Shown: positions 8,549 through 17,843, counted from the first letter of the stretch. The stretch is DNA of 64,000 bases from CATOSP01 sp965237775 (GCA_965237775.1 OZ250155.1:1302001-1366000), one strand, 5' to 3'. Numbers and translations are program-made. Notes: generated from the letters alone by a model not told the origin.

Positions 8549-9328
8549 ATGCCATCCTTGACGTTGCCTGGCGTGGACCTATGGTATGAAGACACTGGCG
8601 GCTCCGGGACTCCCGTGCTTTTCATGCACGCGGCTTCCGGGACGTGCGAAAGCTGGGTCTACCAGTTGCCCGCATTCACGAACGCGGGATACCGGTGTGT
8701 TATCTATGACCGACGGACGTGGGGCCGGTCGAAACCAACAGACCCCGATGAGCAGCCGGGCTTTGTTGGAGACGACCTCCATGGACTTGTTGTCCATTTA
8801 GGTCTGGAACGATTCCATATCGCCGGCACAGCGGCAGGTGGGATCGGCGCGTTGGATTACAGCCTTGACCATCCGGAGCGCGTCATCAGTCTTGTAGCGG
8901 CCAACACAATTGGCGGTGTCCAAGACCCGGAATACCTGGAAGTGCAGACCAGGTTGCGCCCTGATGAAATCCAACAACTCCCGGTGGAGCTTCGTGAGTT
9001 GGGTCCGTCATATAGAGGGGCGGACCCGGAAGGCGCAGCCCGTTGGTTGGACATCGATCACTCGACACGGCCCTATGGACGATTGCCCACCCAGCCCCTC
9101 CGGACACCCATCACATACTCCAGGTTGGAGACGATGCGGGTCCCTGCGCTGGTCCTCTCGGGAGAGGCCGACCTGCTTTCGCCGCCGCTGCTAATGAGGA
9201 TGCTGGCGGCGCACATTCCCGCCAGCCGTTTCGTGTCCTTGCCTGAAGCGGGCCACGGCGGGTTCTGGGAGAGACCCCAAGTCTGGAACGGGTTGGTATT
9301 GGAATTTCTGGGCCAACACCGCCCATGA
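8549..9328 (+). CDS. Alpha/beta hydrolase with Ala in place of the nucleophile Ser
   Basis: 259 residues; the ATG at 8549 is preferred because AGGAGA lies 10 bp upstream (a GTG at 8540 is possible). The fold is clear: VDLWYEDTGGSGTPVLFMHA, RTWGRSKP, SGEADLLSPP for the acid and PEAGHGGFWERP for the His. The nucleophile elbow reads HIAGTAAGGIGAL, so the G-x-S-x-G serine is Ala. A standard serine-hydrolase mechanism is therefore not expected. The best reading is a diverged fold member acting on a ring or ketone substrate, or a non-enzymatic one. It ends the plus-strand catabolic run, and its stop lies 22 bp from the convergent regulator gene. Confidence 0.8.
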   Translation: MPSLTLPGVDLWYEDTGGSGTPVLFMHAASGTCESWVYQLPAFTNAGYRCVIYDRRTWGRSKPTDPDEQPGFVGDDLHGLVVHLGLERFHIAGTAAGGIGALDYSLDHPERVISLVAANTIGGVQDPEYLEVQTRLRPDEIQQLPVELRELGPSYRGADPEGAARWLDIDHSTRPYGRLPTQPLRTPITYSRLETMRVPALVLSGEADLLSPPLLMRMLAAHIPASRFVSLPEAGHGGFWERPQVWNGLVLEFLGQHRP

Positions 9329-9350
9329 AGCCATTTAGGGTGAAGCAAAC

Positions 9351-10133
9351 CTAACCGTTGGTGACCGCGCCCTCCATCGATGCGCCGCCTTCTCTGAGGC
9401 GGACGAGGATCTGCTGGGCCACATTGTAGCCAACCGACACTCGGCCTGTGCCGGTCTCCACGGTTAAGACTCCCAGATAAGGGGCCGCCTCCGCCACTTC
9501 GATGTTGCTGTCCGGCACCACCTGGGAATCGACCAGGAACCGCAGCAAATTGGGGTCCTCCTCCGGAATCCGCGCTACCACGTACTCTTTGTTGGTAGCG
9601 GCGCGGTCTAAAGAGATGGAATTGGGCGGAGTCTTAGGCTCACCCGTGCCAGGAATGGCCCTGCCGAAGGGGGACTTTGTAGGCTGTCCCAGCAGCTCAA
9701 ATAGCCGCTCTTCCAGTTGTGGCGACACGCCATGTTCCAGGCGGTGCGCCTCTATATGGGCTTGGTGTGGCTCCATCCCCAGAATCTTGACTACCATCCA
9801 TTCAACCAGCCGGTGACGCCGGGCGATATCCTCGCCGCCTTCCATTCCCTTCATTGTCATGCGGATTCGTTTGTCCGCCCCGACATCCACAAGTCCCTGC
9901 TTTTCCATCCGCCTTATCATACCGGCAACTGAAGGGACAGACGTGCCGAGACCCTCGGTGGGGGGCAACCCCTTTAACGTCTCGGTAAGTTCGGTTACCG
10001 TAGGCTCACCGGTCTCCTCCCAAAGCTTGTAAAGGCACAGGAGATAGTTCTCGGTGGCCGGAGATAGGCGCTCGTAAACGGCGCTGGTCTGCGGGGATTC
10101 TGAGAGAGTCTCGGTCTTTCGGCGTCGCGGCAT
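9351..10133 (-). CDS. DtxR/MntR-family metal-dependent transcriptional regulator
   Basis: 260 residues. Residues 20-85 form the winged helix (SPATENYLLCLYKLWEETGE, then VPSVAGMIRRMEKQGLV), followed by the dimerisation and metal region with ARRHRLVEWMVVKILGM and EAHRLEHGVSPQLEERL, which hold the family's metal-ligand E, H and R pattern. The C-terminal ~75 residues resemble the FeoA/SH3-like third domain. Such proteins repress iron or manganese uptake when loaded with metal. It lies 149 bp downstream of the iron-type ABC transporter genes on the same strand, so it probably senses Fe(II) or Mn(II) and controls that transporter. Confidence 0.88.
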   Translation of the reverse strand: MPRRRKTETLSESPQTSAVYERLSPATENYLLCLYKLWEETGEPTVTELTETLKGLPPTEGLGTSVPSVAGMIRRMEKQGLVDVGADKRIRMTMKGMEGGEDIARRHRLVEWMVVKILGMEPHQAHIEAHRLEHGVSPQLEERLFELLGQPTKSPFGRAIPGTGEPKTPPNSISLDRAATNKEYVVARIPEEDPNLLRFLVDSQVVPDSNIEVAEAAPYLGVLTVETGTGRVSVGYNVAQQILVRLREGGASMEGAVTNG

Positions 10134-10282
10134 CTTAATTACTTCCGTATCGGCAATCTGCGGTTTGGGGCAGCCTGAGTCATTGGTAGAGTATACACCA
10201 ATGTTTTGTGATTACTGTTTTTTGGCGAGAGTGCGCAGCCTGGCAAGGCAATGGATTGAACCAGGTTATCGGTCCAGGTATC

Positions 10283-11389
10283 TTATGATGTCTGAGTCTC
10301 GGATTTCTCGGTGTGGACAAGCACGGGATACCCTAGCCCATCGGACATGGGCGCTTGACCCTTCAAGAAAGCGGTGACCGTGCGATCGCGTTCCAGTGAA
10401 ATCGCCACCCTGTCCCCTTTTCGATAGTAGGCTGAGTGGTCCCGGAGGCTGTGCAACACGGCTCCCGAAGGAAGCGCGATGGAATACAGGTAGTGGGTCC
10501 CCTTGAAAACCCGGTCCACAACCTCGCCCGTCCCGTTGTCTGATTGGGTGATTGTCACGTCGCTTGGCCTAAGCATCACCTCCGCGCTGACCCCGTGTGG
10601 CAACCGGTCTTCAGGGTTCAAAACTCCGATTTCTGTGACCAAGCCGAGGCCGTCCACCTGTCCCGTGACAAAGTCCGCGACGCCTATGAATTCAGCAACG
10701 AAGCGGCTGGCGGGCCGGTGAAACACCTCCTCCGGAGGACCCAATTGGACCAGTTTCCCGTACTGCATGACGCCGACAAGGTCACCCAAAAGCAGGGCTT
10801 CCTCCTGGTCGTGGGTCACGAAGATCGCGGTGGCCCTGCTGGTATGGAGGATGTCGAGAACGTCGCCCCTGACCTGGTCCCGGAGCCGGGGATCCAGGTT
10901 GGAAAATGGTTCGTCAAGAAGGAGTACGTCGGGGCCGGGCGCGAGGGCGCGGGCAAGGGCCAGCCGTTGTTGTTGTCCGCCCGATAGCTCGTGGGGCATA
11001 CGCGTGGAAAGGTCATCCATCCCGACCAACCGCAACACATCGGCAACCCGCCCCCTGCGCCCATCTCGCTGGCGGAGCCCGTAGGCCACGTTCTGTTCGA
11101 CGCTCAGATGGGGGAAGAGTGCGCCGTCTTGGAAGACCATCCCCACTTTGCGCCGTTCCGGGGCCACCCAAACGTCTGGGCCCGCAACCAAAGTCCCGCC
11201 AACCGAGACGGCGCCAGCCTCCGGCTGCTCGAAACCGGCGATGAGTCTTAGAGTGGTGGTCTTGCCGCATCCGCTGGGGCCAAGGAGGACCAATATTTGG
11301 CCCTCGACTACTTCCAAGTCCAGGTTGTCCACGGCCTGGACCTTACCGAAGCCCTTGGTCACTCCGGTACATCGGACAGCCGTGGCCAC
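10283..11389 (-). CDS. fbpC: ABC transporter ATP-binding protein, Fe(III)-type (FbpC-like)
   Basis: 368 residues. Walker A is LLGPSGCGKTTT, the signature is HELSGGQQQRLALARAL, Walker B is VLLLDEPFSNLD and the switch His lies in IFVTHDQEEAL. The C-terminal ~110 residues form a TOBE-like regulatory domain, as in FbpC/PotA/CysA. It energises the permease encoded 6 bp upstream (11396-13027). The iron assignment is inference from the FbpB-like permease and the neighbouring DtxR-type regulator; thiamine or putrescine importers have similar ATPases. No substrate-binding protein gene is seen next to it. Confidence 0.88.
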   Translation of the reverse strand: MATAVRCTGVTKGFGKVQAVDNLDLEVVEGQILVLLGPSGCGKTTTLRLIAGFEQPEAGAVSVGGTLVAGPDVWVAPERRKVGMVFQDGALFPHLSVEQNVAYGLRQRDGRRGRVADVLRLVGMDDLSTRMPHELSGGQQQRLALARALAPGPDVLLLDEPFSNLDPRLRDQVRGDVLDILHTSRATAIFVTHDQEEALLLGDLVGVMQYGKLVQLGPPEEVFHRPASRFVAEFIGVADFVTGQVDGLGLVTEIGVLNPEDRLPHGVSAEVMLRPSDVTITQSDNGTGEVVDRVFKGTHYLYSIALPSGAVLHSLRDHSAYYRKGDRVAISLERDRTVTAFLKGQAPMSDGLGYPVLVHTEKSETQTS

Positions 11390-11395
11390 CAGGAA

Positions 11396-13027
11396 TTACC
11401 TGTGTCCTCTCAGGATGAGGAACGCCATGGGGATGGAGGCGGCCAGGACCAGGAGTAGAGCCGGGGCTGCGGCTTGGGCGAAAAACGCCTCGGAGGTGGC
11501 GGACCATATAGACGTGGCAAGAGTCTCAAACCCTATGGGGCCAAGTATCAGCGTGGCTGGCAGTTCCTTCATGGTTAGCAGGAACACAAGGGCACCCCCC
11601 GCCAGTATCCCCGGACGCGCCAAGGGCGCTGTGATTGACGAGAAGACGCGGAACGGTGAGCTGCCAAGGCTGTGCGCCGCTTCTTCCAGCTGCGGGCTCA
11701 CCTGAAGAAGTGACGCCTTGGTGGCGCTGAGTCCCGCGGGCAGGAACAACACCAGGTATGCCAGGACCAGAAGCGCGTGAGTCTGGTACAAGGGCGAGGC
11801 AAATTTCGCGCCAAAATATACCAGCGCGAGGGCGATTACAACACCGGGCAACGCGAACCCTACAAAGGCCATCCGCTCCAAGACGCTGGTGGTCCAACCG
11901 GGATGTCTGGCCGCCAAAATAGCTATCGGCAGCGCCGCGGCCACGCTGACCAGCGCGGCTAGTCCGGAGATAAACAGCGAGTTTTGGGCAGCCGACCAGA
12001 GGAGTAGCAAGGGCTCACCGGCTAGCACTCCCCGGACCGTCCAATAACTCAGGACGCCTAGGGGAAGGGCCAACGCGAGGACGCCAACTGACGCGCAAAG
12101 GGCGAGGGCGGGCCAACGCCAGAGGCCAAGCCTGACCATTGAGACAGGGCGTACAGCTCCGTTGGTGCTGCGGTAGTATTTGGACTTACCCCGGCTCATG
12201 GCCTCAAGGGACACGATGCCCAGGGCCACGACGACCAACATTAGCGACAAAAACGAGGCCAAAGAACGGTCCAAGGATGACTCGTACTGGACGAAGATCG
12301 ACCATGTGAAGGTTTCGTATTGGAGGAGCGAGACGGCTCCAAAGTCGCTCAGTGTGTACAGAGCCACCAACAGTCCACCGGCAAGAATCGCAGGGCGCAG
12401 CAGCGGCAGCGTGACCCGGAAGAATGTAGTCCTCGCGCTGGACCCCAAGCCAAGTGAAGTTTCTTCCAATGCCGGGTCCAGCCGCCACAGGGCTGCCCGC
12501 ACCGGAAAGACTACATAGGGGAAGCTCAGAATCGTCAGCGTCAGCATGGCGCCGGGGAACCCGTAGAAGTCCGGAATCCGCTCGACACCGAATAGATTCT
12601 CCAGGAGGCCCTGAAGCATCCCGCGCGGCCCTAGAGCGACGACGATGATGAACCCTCCAACATACGTAGGGACCACCAGCGGGAGGACCGTCACCACGCC
12701 CCAGAATCTACGGAAAGGCAGGTCGGTTCGGACAGTCAACCAGGCAATCGGCACCGCAATGGCTATGGACGCCGCGGTTACGGACACTATCAGAAGCAGG
12801 GTCCTTCCAAGGGTCTGCACCACCGTGGTATGGAAGAGGAGGTCCGCCCCGCCCGCGCCGGCGGCCCTGAGTATTAGGTAGACCAGCGGCAGGGCCATCG
12901 CCACTGCAACCGCGGCTGCCGGAAGTAGGATGAAGAGAGGAGGGCGCACATGCTTGACGCGTCGTGCCGCCCGAAGAGGGGTGAAACTTCCGATCTGCTC
13001 GGGACTGGTAACCGCCGTTGTCTGCAT
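11396..13027 (-). CDS. fbpB: ABC transporter permease, Fe(III)-type fused double unit (FbpB-like)
   Basis: 543 residues, an inner-membrane protein with two homologous halves, each with about six hydrophobic segments. Two EAA-loop signatures are visible, EETSLGLGSSARTTFFRVTL in the first half and EEAAHSLGSSPFRVFSSITA in the second; these contact the ATPase. A fused double permease is typical of FbpB/SfuB-type iron importers. The N-terminus is cytoplasmic, then FILLPAAAVAVAMALPLVYL forms the first membrane span. It is the first gene of a three-gene minus-strand module (permease, ATPase, DtxR-type regulator) with a good sigma-70-like promoter upstream at 13124-13152. Confidence 0.88.
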   Translation of the reverse strand: MQTTAVTSPEQIGSFTPLRAARRVKHVRPPLFILLPAAAVAVAMALPLVYLILRAAGAGGADLLFHTTVVQTLGRTLLLIVSVTAASIAIAVPIAWLTVRTDLPFRRFWGVVTVLPLVVPTYVGGFIIVVALGPRGMLQGLLENLFGVERIPDFYGFPGAMLTLTILSFPYVVFPVRAALWRLDPALEETSLGLGSSARTTFFRVTLPLLRPAILAGGLLVALYTLSDFGAVSLLQYETFTWSIFVQYESSLDRSLASFLSLMLVVVALGIVSLEAMSRGKSKYYRSTNGAVRPVSMVRLGLWRWPALALCASVGVLALALPLGVLSYWTVRGVLAGEPLLLLWSAAQNSLFISGLAALVSVAAALPIAILAARHPGWTTSVLERMAFVGFALPGVVIALALVYFGAKFASPLYQTHALLVLAYLVLFLPAGLSATKASLLQVSPQLEEAAHSLGSSPFRVFSSITAPLARPGILAGGALVFLLTMKELPATLILGPIGFETLATSIWSATSEAFFAQAAAPALLLVLAASIPMAFLILRGHR

Positions 13028-13123
13028 CAGTCTCTAGCTACTTGGTCCAGACCTTCGATTCGGCTTTGCTGTGGTTTCGCGGGTACATTGTATTTGACTA
13101 AGAGCACACAGGCTGGCTGGAAT

Positions 13124-13152
13124 ATTACATCGTATAGCGGCAGATTTGTCAA
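13124..13152 (-). promoter_or_regulatory. Sigma-70-like promoter of the iron transport module
   Basis: On the minus strand TTGACA (13147-13152) and TGTAAT (13124-13129) are separated by 17 bp, leaving about 90 nt of leader before the permease ATG at 13027. The rest of the 328-bp gap (13028-13355) holds no gene. I saw no clear DtxR-type operator. Confidence 0.5.
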
Positions 13153-13355
13153 TCGTGGTAGCGCCGCATATGCAAGGTATGAGGACGTTTGTATTCTGCC
13201 CAAACCTGGGAAGTTAGAAGGCGCGCCCGTGGGGCTGGTTGCGGCCACTTGCGTAGTACGCGCCGACGATTTGGACCCGGCACTTGGAAATTCGGACCTT
13301 GTTGGCTAGACTCAGGAAGCTAACCTGAGCTATCGGAGGTCCCGAGAAACGAGTG

Positions 13356-13952
13356 ATGCCCACAACCCTCCTGTTTGACATGGGCGGCGTACTCCTTCAT
13401 CTGAAGTGGGACAGGTTGTGCGCTTCACTGGCTAAGCGCTCGACCAGGGACTAGGACGTGGTCCGTACAGAGACGGCCAATGGCCCCATAGTGTCAGCGT
13501 CAATGAGGGGCGAACTTAGCCCATTCGAGTTCTATGAGACTTTCAGCTGGAAGCTCGGATTGGATACGACCTACGATGAGTTCATCGAAATCTGGAACTG
13601 TCTCCTCGAGCCCAACGAAGCAATAGACTCGCTTATCGCCGAGCTGCTCAAAGAAGGCTACTACCTCGCTCTGGCCTCCAACACCGACCGAATTCACTTT
13701 GCTAAAGCAATGGACTGCGTTGAAACGGTTCCTCTCTTTGAACGGTACTTCCTGTCCTGCGAGATGGGCTTGCTCAAGCCAGACCCCAACTTCTTCACAG
13801 CAATGCTCGAGGACCTGGGAGTCCCTCCGGAGGACTGTGTGTTCATCGACGACACCCAAGCCAATGTCGAGGCCGCCAAAAAACTAGGCATTACCGCCCT
13901 TCATTTCCGAGGGGTGGACACGCTGCGGCAGGACCTCCGAATGGTCCTTTGA
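13356..13952 (+). pseudogene. HAD-superfamily hydrolase gene with an in-frame amber codon
   Basis: From the ATG at 13356 the frame encodes the HAD motif I, LLFDMGGVLLHLKWD, then hits TAG at 13452-13454 (codon 33) and continues in the same frame to 13952. The remaining part carries ALASNTDRIHF (motif II S/N region), EMGLLKPDPNFF (Lys motif III) and DCVFIDDTQANVEAA (motif IV DD). It resembles HAD-IA proteins of the YihX or epoxide-hydrolase-N type. A GTG at 13458 could restart translation but would remove the nucleophile Asp, giving an inactive product. One base (TAG from CAG or similar) explains the break, so it is a recent pseudogene or a sequence error. Confidence 0.7.
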
Positions 13953-14025
13953 CATCCGTTTGAGGGAATATCGTTAGACATAAGACAGTTTCTAGACCCA
14001 ACTCTTGACCCGAACGGAGGCGCCG

Positions 14026-15636
14026 ATGGACCTCGTACTAGTGGGTGGCAATGTACTCACGCAAGACTCCCGAAGTAGCCGGGCCGAAGCCCTGGCGGTA
14101 CGGGACGGGAAAATCGCGGCTGTGGGCTCCAACGCGGAATTGGCCGCACTGGTCAGCGAAAGCACGAAGTTAGTCCATCTGGCCGGGCGGACCGTGGTCC
14201 CTGGATTTATCGACCCCCACAACCACTTCAGCATCAATACCTTGGAGCCTGTTGCCGTCGACTGTAGCGTGCCTCCCCACAATTCTATAAACGGGATCAA
14301 GGACTGTATAGCGGCTGCGGCGAAGGACCTGCCCAGGGGCAGATGGCTCAGGGGCTGGGGACTGAGAAGCGCCGCGCTAAGCGACCAACGGGCGATAACG
14401 CGGTGGGAACTTGACGAGGTTGTCCCAAACAGTCCGGTTTGTATCATGGACGGGTCGGTCCATGCGTGTTACGCGAATTCAGCGGCGTTGGCCCTGGCGG
14501 GCATCGACCGTGACACGCCAGACCCTCCCCACGGACGGATTCTCAAAGACCATTCTGGGGAGCCCGATGGGACCCTTTGGGAAGGTGCGATGGACATAGT
14601 CTACAACCTTTCCCTGCGGGCATACTTGGACCACTACGGGGACAGCGTGGCGGACCTGGTGCGCCAGAACGTACAACGGCACCTGTCCCTCGGCATCACC
14701 AGCGTTGGAGACGCGCTGGTCGTGCCTGACGCCGAGGAACTATACCGTACCGCCGATGGCCTCGCCCAGATTCCTTTCACCCTTCACCAAATGCTGGGGT
14801 CCGAGGGATTTTTCGCGCCTCCTCGTCGTGTGTCCTCCGGTGCGTCGGGAGACGGGAGAATCTCGGACAGGCTGCGCGGCGGGACGATGAAGCTTTTCAT
14901 GGACCCCGTGTTCCCCGCGTCGGCGTATACGAAGTGCCTGGCGGAGGGCGGTACGGAAGATGTTGGTGAGATTTACTACTCTCAGGAAGAAGCCAACAGC
15001 CTAGTTGCCGGAGCCCACGGAAGAGGCATTCAGGTAGCCATTCATTGCCTGGGCAACCGTTCCCTGGACCGCGCTTTGGGAGCTTTCGAAAACGCGATCA
15101 GGCAACGGAACGTGTCCGACCCGCGGTTTCGCATAGAGCATTTTACGGTCACCTCGCCGCAACAGATCAAGCGGGCCGAGGCGCTGGGAGTGGTGGCCGT
15201 GGTGCAACCGGGGTTCCACTTTACCGGGGGCGAGAGGTACAGGGATAGGGCGGAGGAACTGGGCGGAGACGCCCGCCCCATTCCGCTTCGGACCATGCTG
15301 GATGAAGGGCTCATGGTGTCGGCAAGCTCCGACTACCCCTGCGGTCCCCTCAACCCTTTGGCGGGTGTCTTTGCCGCCGTCACCCGGCGGACGCGGCAAG
15401 GAGGTGAAGCGGTGACTCCGAATGAGGCCGTGAGTGTCGCCGAAGCGCTGCGAATGTATACAATTAACGCCGCCCATGCCATGTCACGCGAGGGTGAGGC
15501 CGGCTCCTTGGAAACGGGCAAGCGGGCGGACATAGTGGTGTTGAGCCATGACCCTACCTCGGCCAACCCTGACTTCATCCGGGATATCGTCGTAGAACAG
15601 ACTTATGTGGATGGACGGATCCTCTACTCCCGTTAA
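14026..15636 (+). CDS. Amidohydrolase family protein (YtcJ-like, amidohydrolase 3)
   Basis: 536 residues; the ATG at 14026 follows GGAGG by 5 nt and is preferred to a TTG at 14005. The N-terminal small barrel (LVLVGGNVLTQDS, RDGKIAAVGS) leads to the metal motif FIDPHNHFS (H-x-H, residues about 61-69). Later parts include LKLFMDP-like GTMKLFMDPVFP, AIHCLGNRSLDRAL, FRIEHFTV and SSDYPCGPLNP, then EAGSLETGKRADIVVL near the end. This order is typical of YtcJ-type metal-dependent amidohydrolases acting on formamides or related amides. It stands in a plus-strand pair with another amidohydrolase 173 bp downstream. The exact substrate is unknown. Confidence 0.88.
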   Translation: MDLVLVGGNVLTQDSRSSRAEALAVRDGKIAAVGSNAELAALVSESTKLVHLAGRTVVPGFIDPHNHFSINTLEPVAVDCSVPPHNSINGIKDCIAAAAKDLPRGRWLRGWGLRSAALSDQRAITRWELDEVVPNSPVCIMDGSVHACYANSAALALAGIDRDTPDPPHGRILKDHSGEPDGTLWEGAMDIVYNLSLRAYLDHYGDSVADLVRQNVQRHLSLGITSVGDALVVPDAEELYRTADGLAQIPFTLHQMLGSEGFFAPPRRVSSGASGDGRISDRLRGGTMKLFMDPVFPASAYTKCLAEGGTEDVGEIYYSQEEANSLVAGAHGRGIQVAIHCLGNRSLDRALGAFENAIRQRNVSDPRFRIEHFTVTSPQQIKRAEALGVVAVVQPGFHFTGGERYRDRAEELGGDARPIPLRTMLDEGLMVSASSDYPCGPLNPLAGVFAAVTRRTRQGGEAVTPNEAVSVAEALRMYTINAAHAMSREGEAGSLETGKRADIVVLSHDPTSANPDFIRDIVVEQTYVDGRILYSR

Positions 15637-15809
15637 CTTCTGGCAAGTAGGATGTTCGCCGTCCAAATGCCTTGTTAGTCGTCAATAGTGGTTTGACAGC
15701 TTGGTGGCTGAATGTTAGCGTTTCCGTGCTTACCTACCCTTGGATATCTGCGATGCAGGTTTCCGTTCTAGTTCAATCCTTACGCATACCGTAACGAAGG
15801 AGATGGTTC

Positions 15810-17018
15810 ATGGAGAGGCTAAGGTTCATCGACGGCGACTCCCACGTCTTGGAACCAGAGGCGATCTGGGAAGAGTATCTGGAAGAGAAGTACCGCCACC
15901 TAATCAACGGTCATGTGCGCTGGGTGCGGACCGGCCAAAACGGTGACAACGGCGCTAACGGAGCGGCCCAAAACGGCGGCGAAAAGAACGCGCTGGCTTT
16001 CGAGTTGGAGTTGGAAGTCATGGGGCACCGGCCCCTGGGTGAACGCGACCCCAACGCCGCTACCCGGAATTTCCAGGACCGAGACCTGGACGAGCTGGAC
16101 ACCGCCTATGGAAAGTGGGCCGACCAAGACTTTCCCGCCAGCGCCTACCGCGAGGTGATGGATGTCCACGGCGTCGATCACATGATCCTATACCCGACCG
16201 CCGGGTTCTGGACGACTGCAGTCGCCGAGATGGACGGTGAGACCGCCATGGCCATCCGCCGGGCCTACAACCGCTGGCTGGGAGATTTCTGTCAAGATAT
16301 CGGACGCGGAGCCTGCGGTGCAGCGTCCATCGACCTGCGCGACCCAAAGGCGGCAGCCGAGGAGGTCCGGCGCTGCGTTAAGGAGTACGACTTCAAGGCT
16401 GTGCACATGAATCCTGCACCGGTGCCCAACCTTCGCATGTTTGACGAAGAATGCGACGTTCTATGGGCAACCTGCGCCGAGCTTGGCGTGCCCGTGGGAC
16501 TTCATCCCAGCGCCAACCACCCCTTCGACCAAGGCTTGCTCGATTACCTGCCCGGCCTGCGGAATTGCCGGACCACTGTCTCTTTCGTTCTGGGGAGCAT
16601 GCTGGCCTGCACGGGCTTCATCATGGGGGGCGTGCTGGAACGGCATCCCGGTCTAAAGCTGGTGTTCCTGGAGTCCGGCTGCGGATGGGCTTCGTTCTGG
16701 CTGGACAGGCTGGAAGCGGGTATCCAGGGAGGAACTCGCAGGTTGGCGATTCAGGGGCTCAACCATACTCCGGTAGAGTATTTCCAGCGCCAATGCTTCG
16801 TAGCCGCCGACCAAGACGACCCAGGAATCGAGCCGCTGATCAGATCAATCGGCGATCACGTCATAGTTGGGGCCACCGACTTCGGTCATCCCGAAGGCCG
16901 GAAGTACTTCAAGGCCAAGCAGGACTTGATGGACCTTCCAGGTGTGTCACCGGAGAGCAAGCGTAAGCTCCTGTGGGACAATGCTCTAAGGGCCTACCCC
17001 ATCGACCCGGAGGGCTAA
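15810..17018 (+). CDS. Amidohydrolase 2 family (ACMSD-type) protein
   Basis: 402 residues of the amidohydrolase-2 family (PF04909 type), as in aminocarboxymuconate semialdehyde decarboxylase and LigY-like enzymes. It opens RFIDGDSHVLEP (the family's metal motif near the N-terminus, here D-S-H), has KAVHMNPAP and PVGLHPSANHPFD in the middle, then LKLVFLESGCGWASFW and IVGATDFGHPEG with the C-terminal metal Asp, and ends DNALRAYPID. An Asn/Gly-rich insertion of about 20 residues around residue 50 (GDNGANGAAQNGG) is unusual. AAGGAG precedes the ATG. It probably decarboxylates or hydrolyses a ring-derived acid; the substrate is open. Confidence 0.88.
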   Translation: MERLRFIDGDSHVLEPEAIWEEYLEEKYRHLINGHVRWVRTGQNGDNGANGAAQNGGEKNALAFELELEVMGHRPLGERDPNAATRNFQDRDLDELDTAYGKWADQDFPASAYREVMDVHGVDHMILYPTAGFWTTAVAEMDGETAMAIRRAYNRWLGDFCQDIGRGACGAASIDLRDPKAAAEEVRRCVKEYDFKAVHMNPAPVPNLRMFDEECDVLWATCAELGVPVGLHPSANHPFDQGLLDYLPGLRNCRTTVSFVLGSMLACTGFIMGGVLERHPGLKLVFLESGCGWASFWLDRLEAGIQGGTRRLAIQGLNHTPVEYFQRQCFVAADQDDPGIEPLIRSIGDHVIVGATDFGHPEGRKYFKAKQDLMDLPGVSPESKRKLLWDNALRAYPIDPEG

Positions 17019-17042
17019 TCGTCCGGGAATGAACCGGCCCGC

Positions 17043-17843
17043 CTAGTTCATGCGGGCCCCACCGTCAACGTTGATGGACTGGCCGGTGATGTTGCGAGCG
17101 TCCTCGGAGGCCAGGAAAGCGGCCAGCTTTCCGATGTCCTCCGGGGTCTGCTCCCTGCCCAGTGGTATCGAGGCGGCCACCCGCTGCTCGAAGACTTGCC
17201 TCTCCGTAAGCCCCTCCAGTTCAGCGTCGTTACTACGATTGCGCGCCGCCAGCCTTTCCCAAAGGGGTGTCCAGAGCAGGCCCGGACAGATGGCGTTGAC
17301 GTTGATGTTGAAAGGGGCGAGCCTCAACGCCAGCCCCTGGGTTAGGCTGATAACCCCGGCTTTTGATGCGTTGTAATGGGTGATGGTGGGGCTTCCCTGC
17401 CTCCCCGCTATCGACGCGATGTTGATGATCTTACCGCTGCGCTGTTCAATCATCGGGACCGCTACGGCGTCCGCGGTTAAGGCTACTCCACGAAGGTTCA
17501 CTTGGTAGGTGTAGTCCCAGTCTTCCACCCGCGCTTTCTGGTGTTCGTCCCAACCGGCGGCCCCGCCCACACCCGCGTTGTTGACCAGGATGTCGATCTT
17601 CCCGTAGCTGGCCAACACGGACTCGGTAAGCGCGTCGATGGAAGATGGGTCGGTGACGTCCAGTTCGGCGGCCATCGAGTGTCTTCCAATCTCGCCAACT
17701 TCGGCTGCGACGGTTTCCGCCCCCTGAATGTTCAGGTCCGCCACCACGATGTCCGCGCCTCTCTCGGCAAGAACCAGGCAAATCCCATGCCCTATGCCGC
17801 TGGCCCCGCCGGTGACGATAGCCGTGCGTCCTGTCAGGTCCAT
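17043..17843 (-). CDS. SDR-family NAD(P)-dependent oxidoreductase
   Basis: 266 residues of the classical short-chain dehydrogenase family: cofactor motif TGGASGIGHGI (residues about 11-21), NNAGVGG, the catalytic Ser in IASIAGRQG and the Y-x3-K pair in HYNASKAG, then NAICPGLLWTPLWE. The C-terminus ends in NITGQSINVDGGARMN, the standard SDR ending. It interconverts an alcohol and a ketone. GGAGG lies before the ATG. It is 34 bp downstream of aroA on the same strand, but nothing in the sequence ties it to the shikimate pathway. Confidence 0.92.
   Translation of the reverse strand: MDLTGRTAIVTGGASGIGHGICLVLAERGADIVVADLNIQGAETVAAEVGEIGRHSMAAELDVTDPSSIDALTESVLASYGKIDILVNNAGVGGAAGWDEHQKARVEDWDYTYQVNLRGVALTADAVAVPMIEQRSGKIINIASIAGRQGSPTITHYNASKAGVISLTQGLALRLAPFNINVNAICPGLLWTPLWERLAARNRSNDAELEGLTERQVFEQRVAASIPLGREQTPEDIGKLAAFLASEDARNITGQSINVDGGARMN

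Noticed and set aside
13452..13454. TAG as pyrrolysine codon
   Set aside because: No pyrrolysine machinery is expected in this kind of bacterium and HAD proteins have no Pyl site; a point mutation is simpler.
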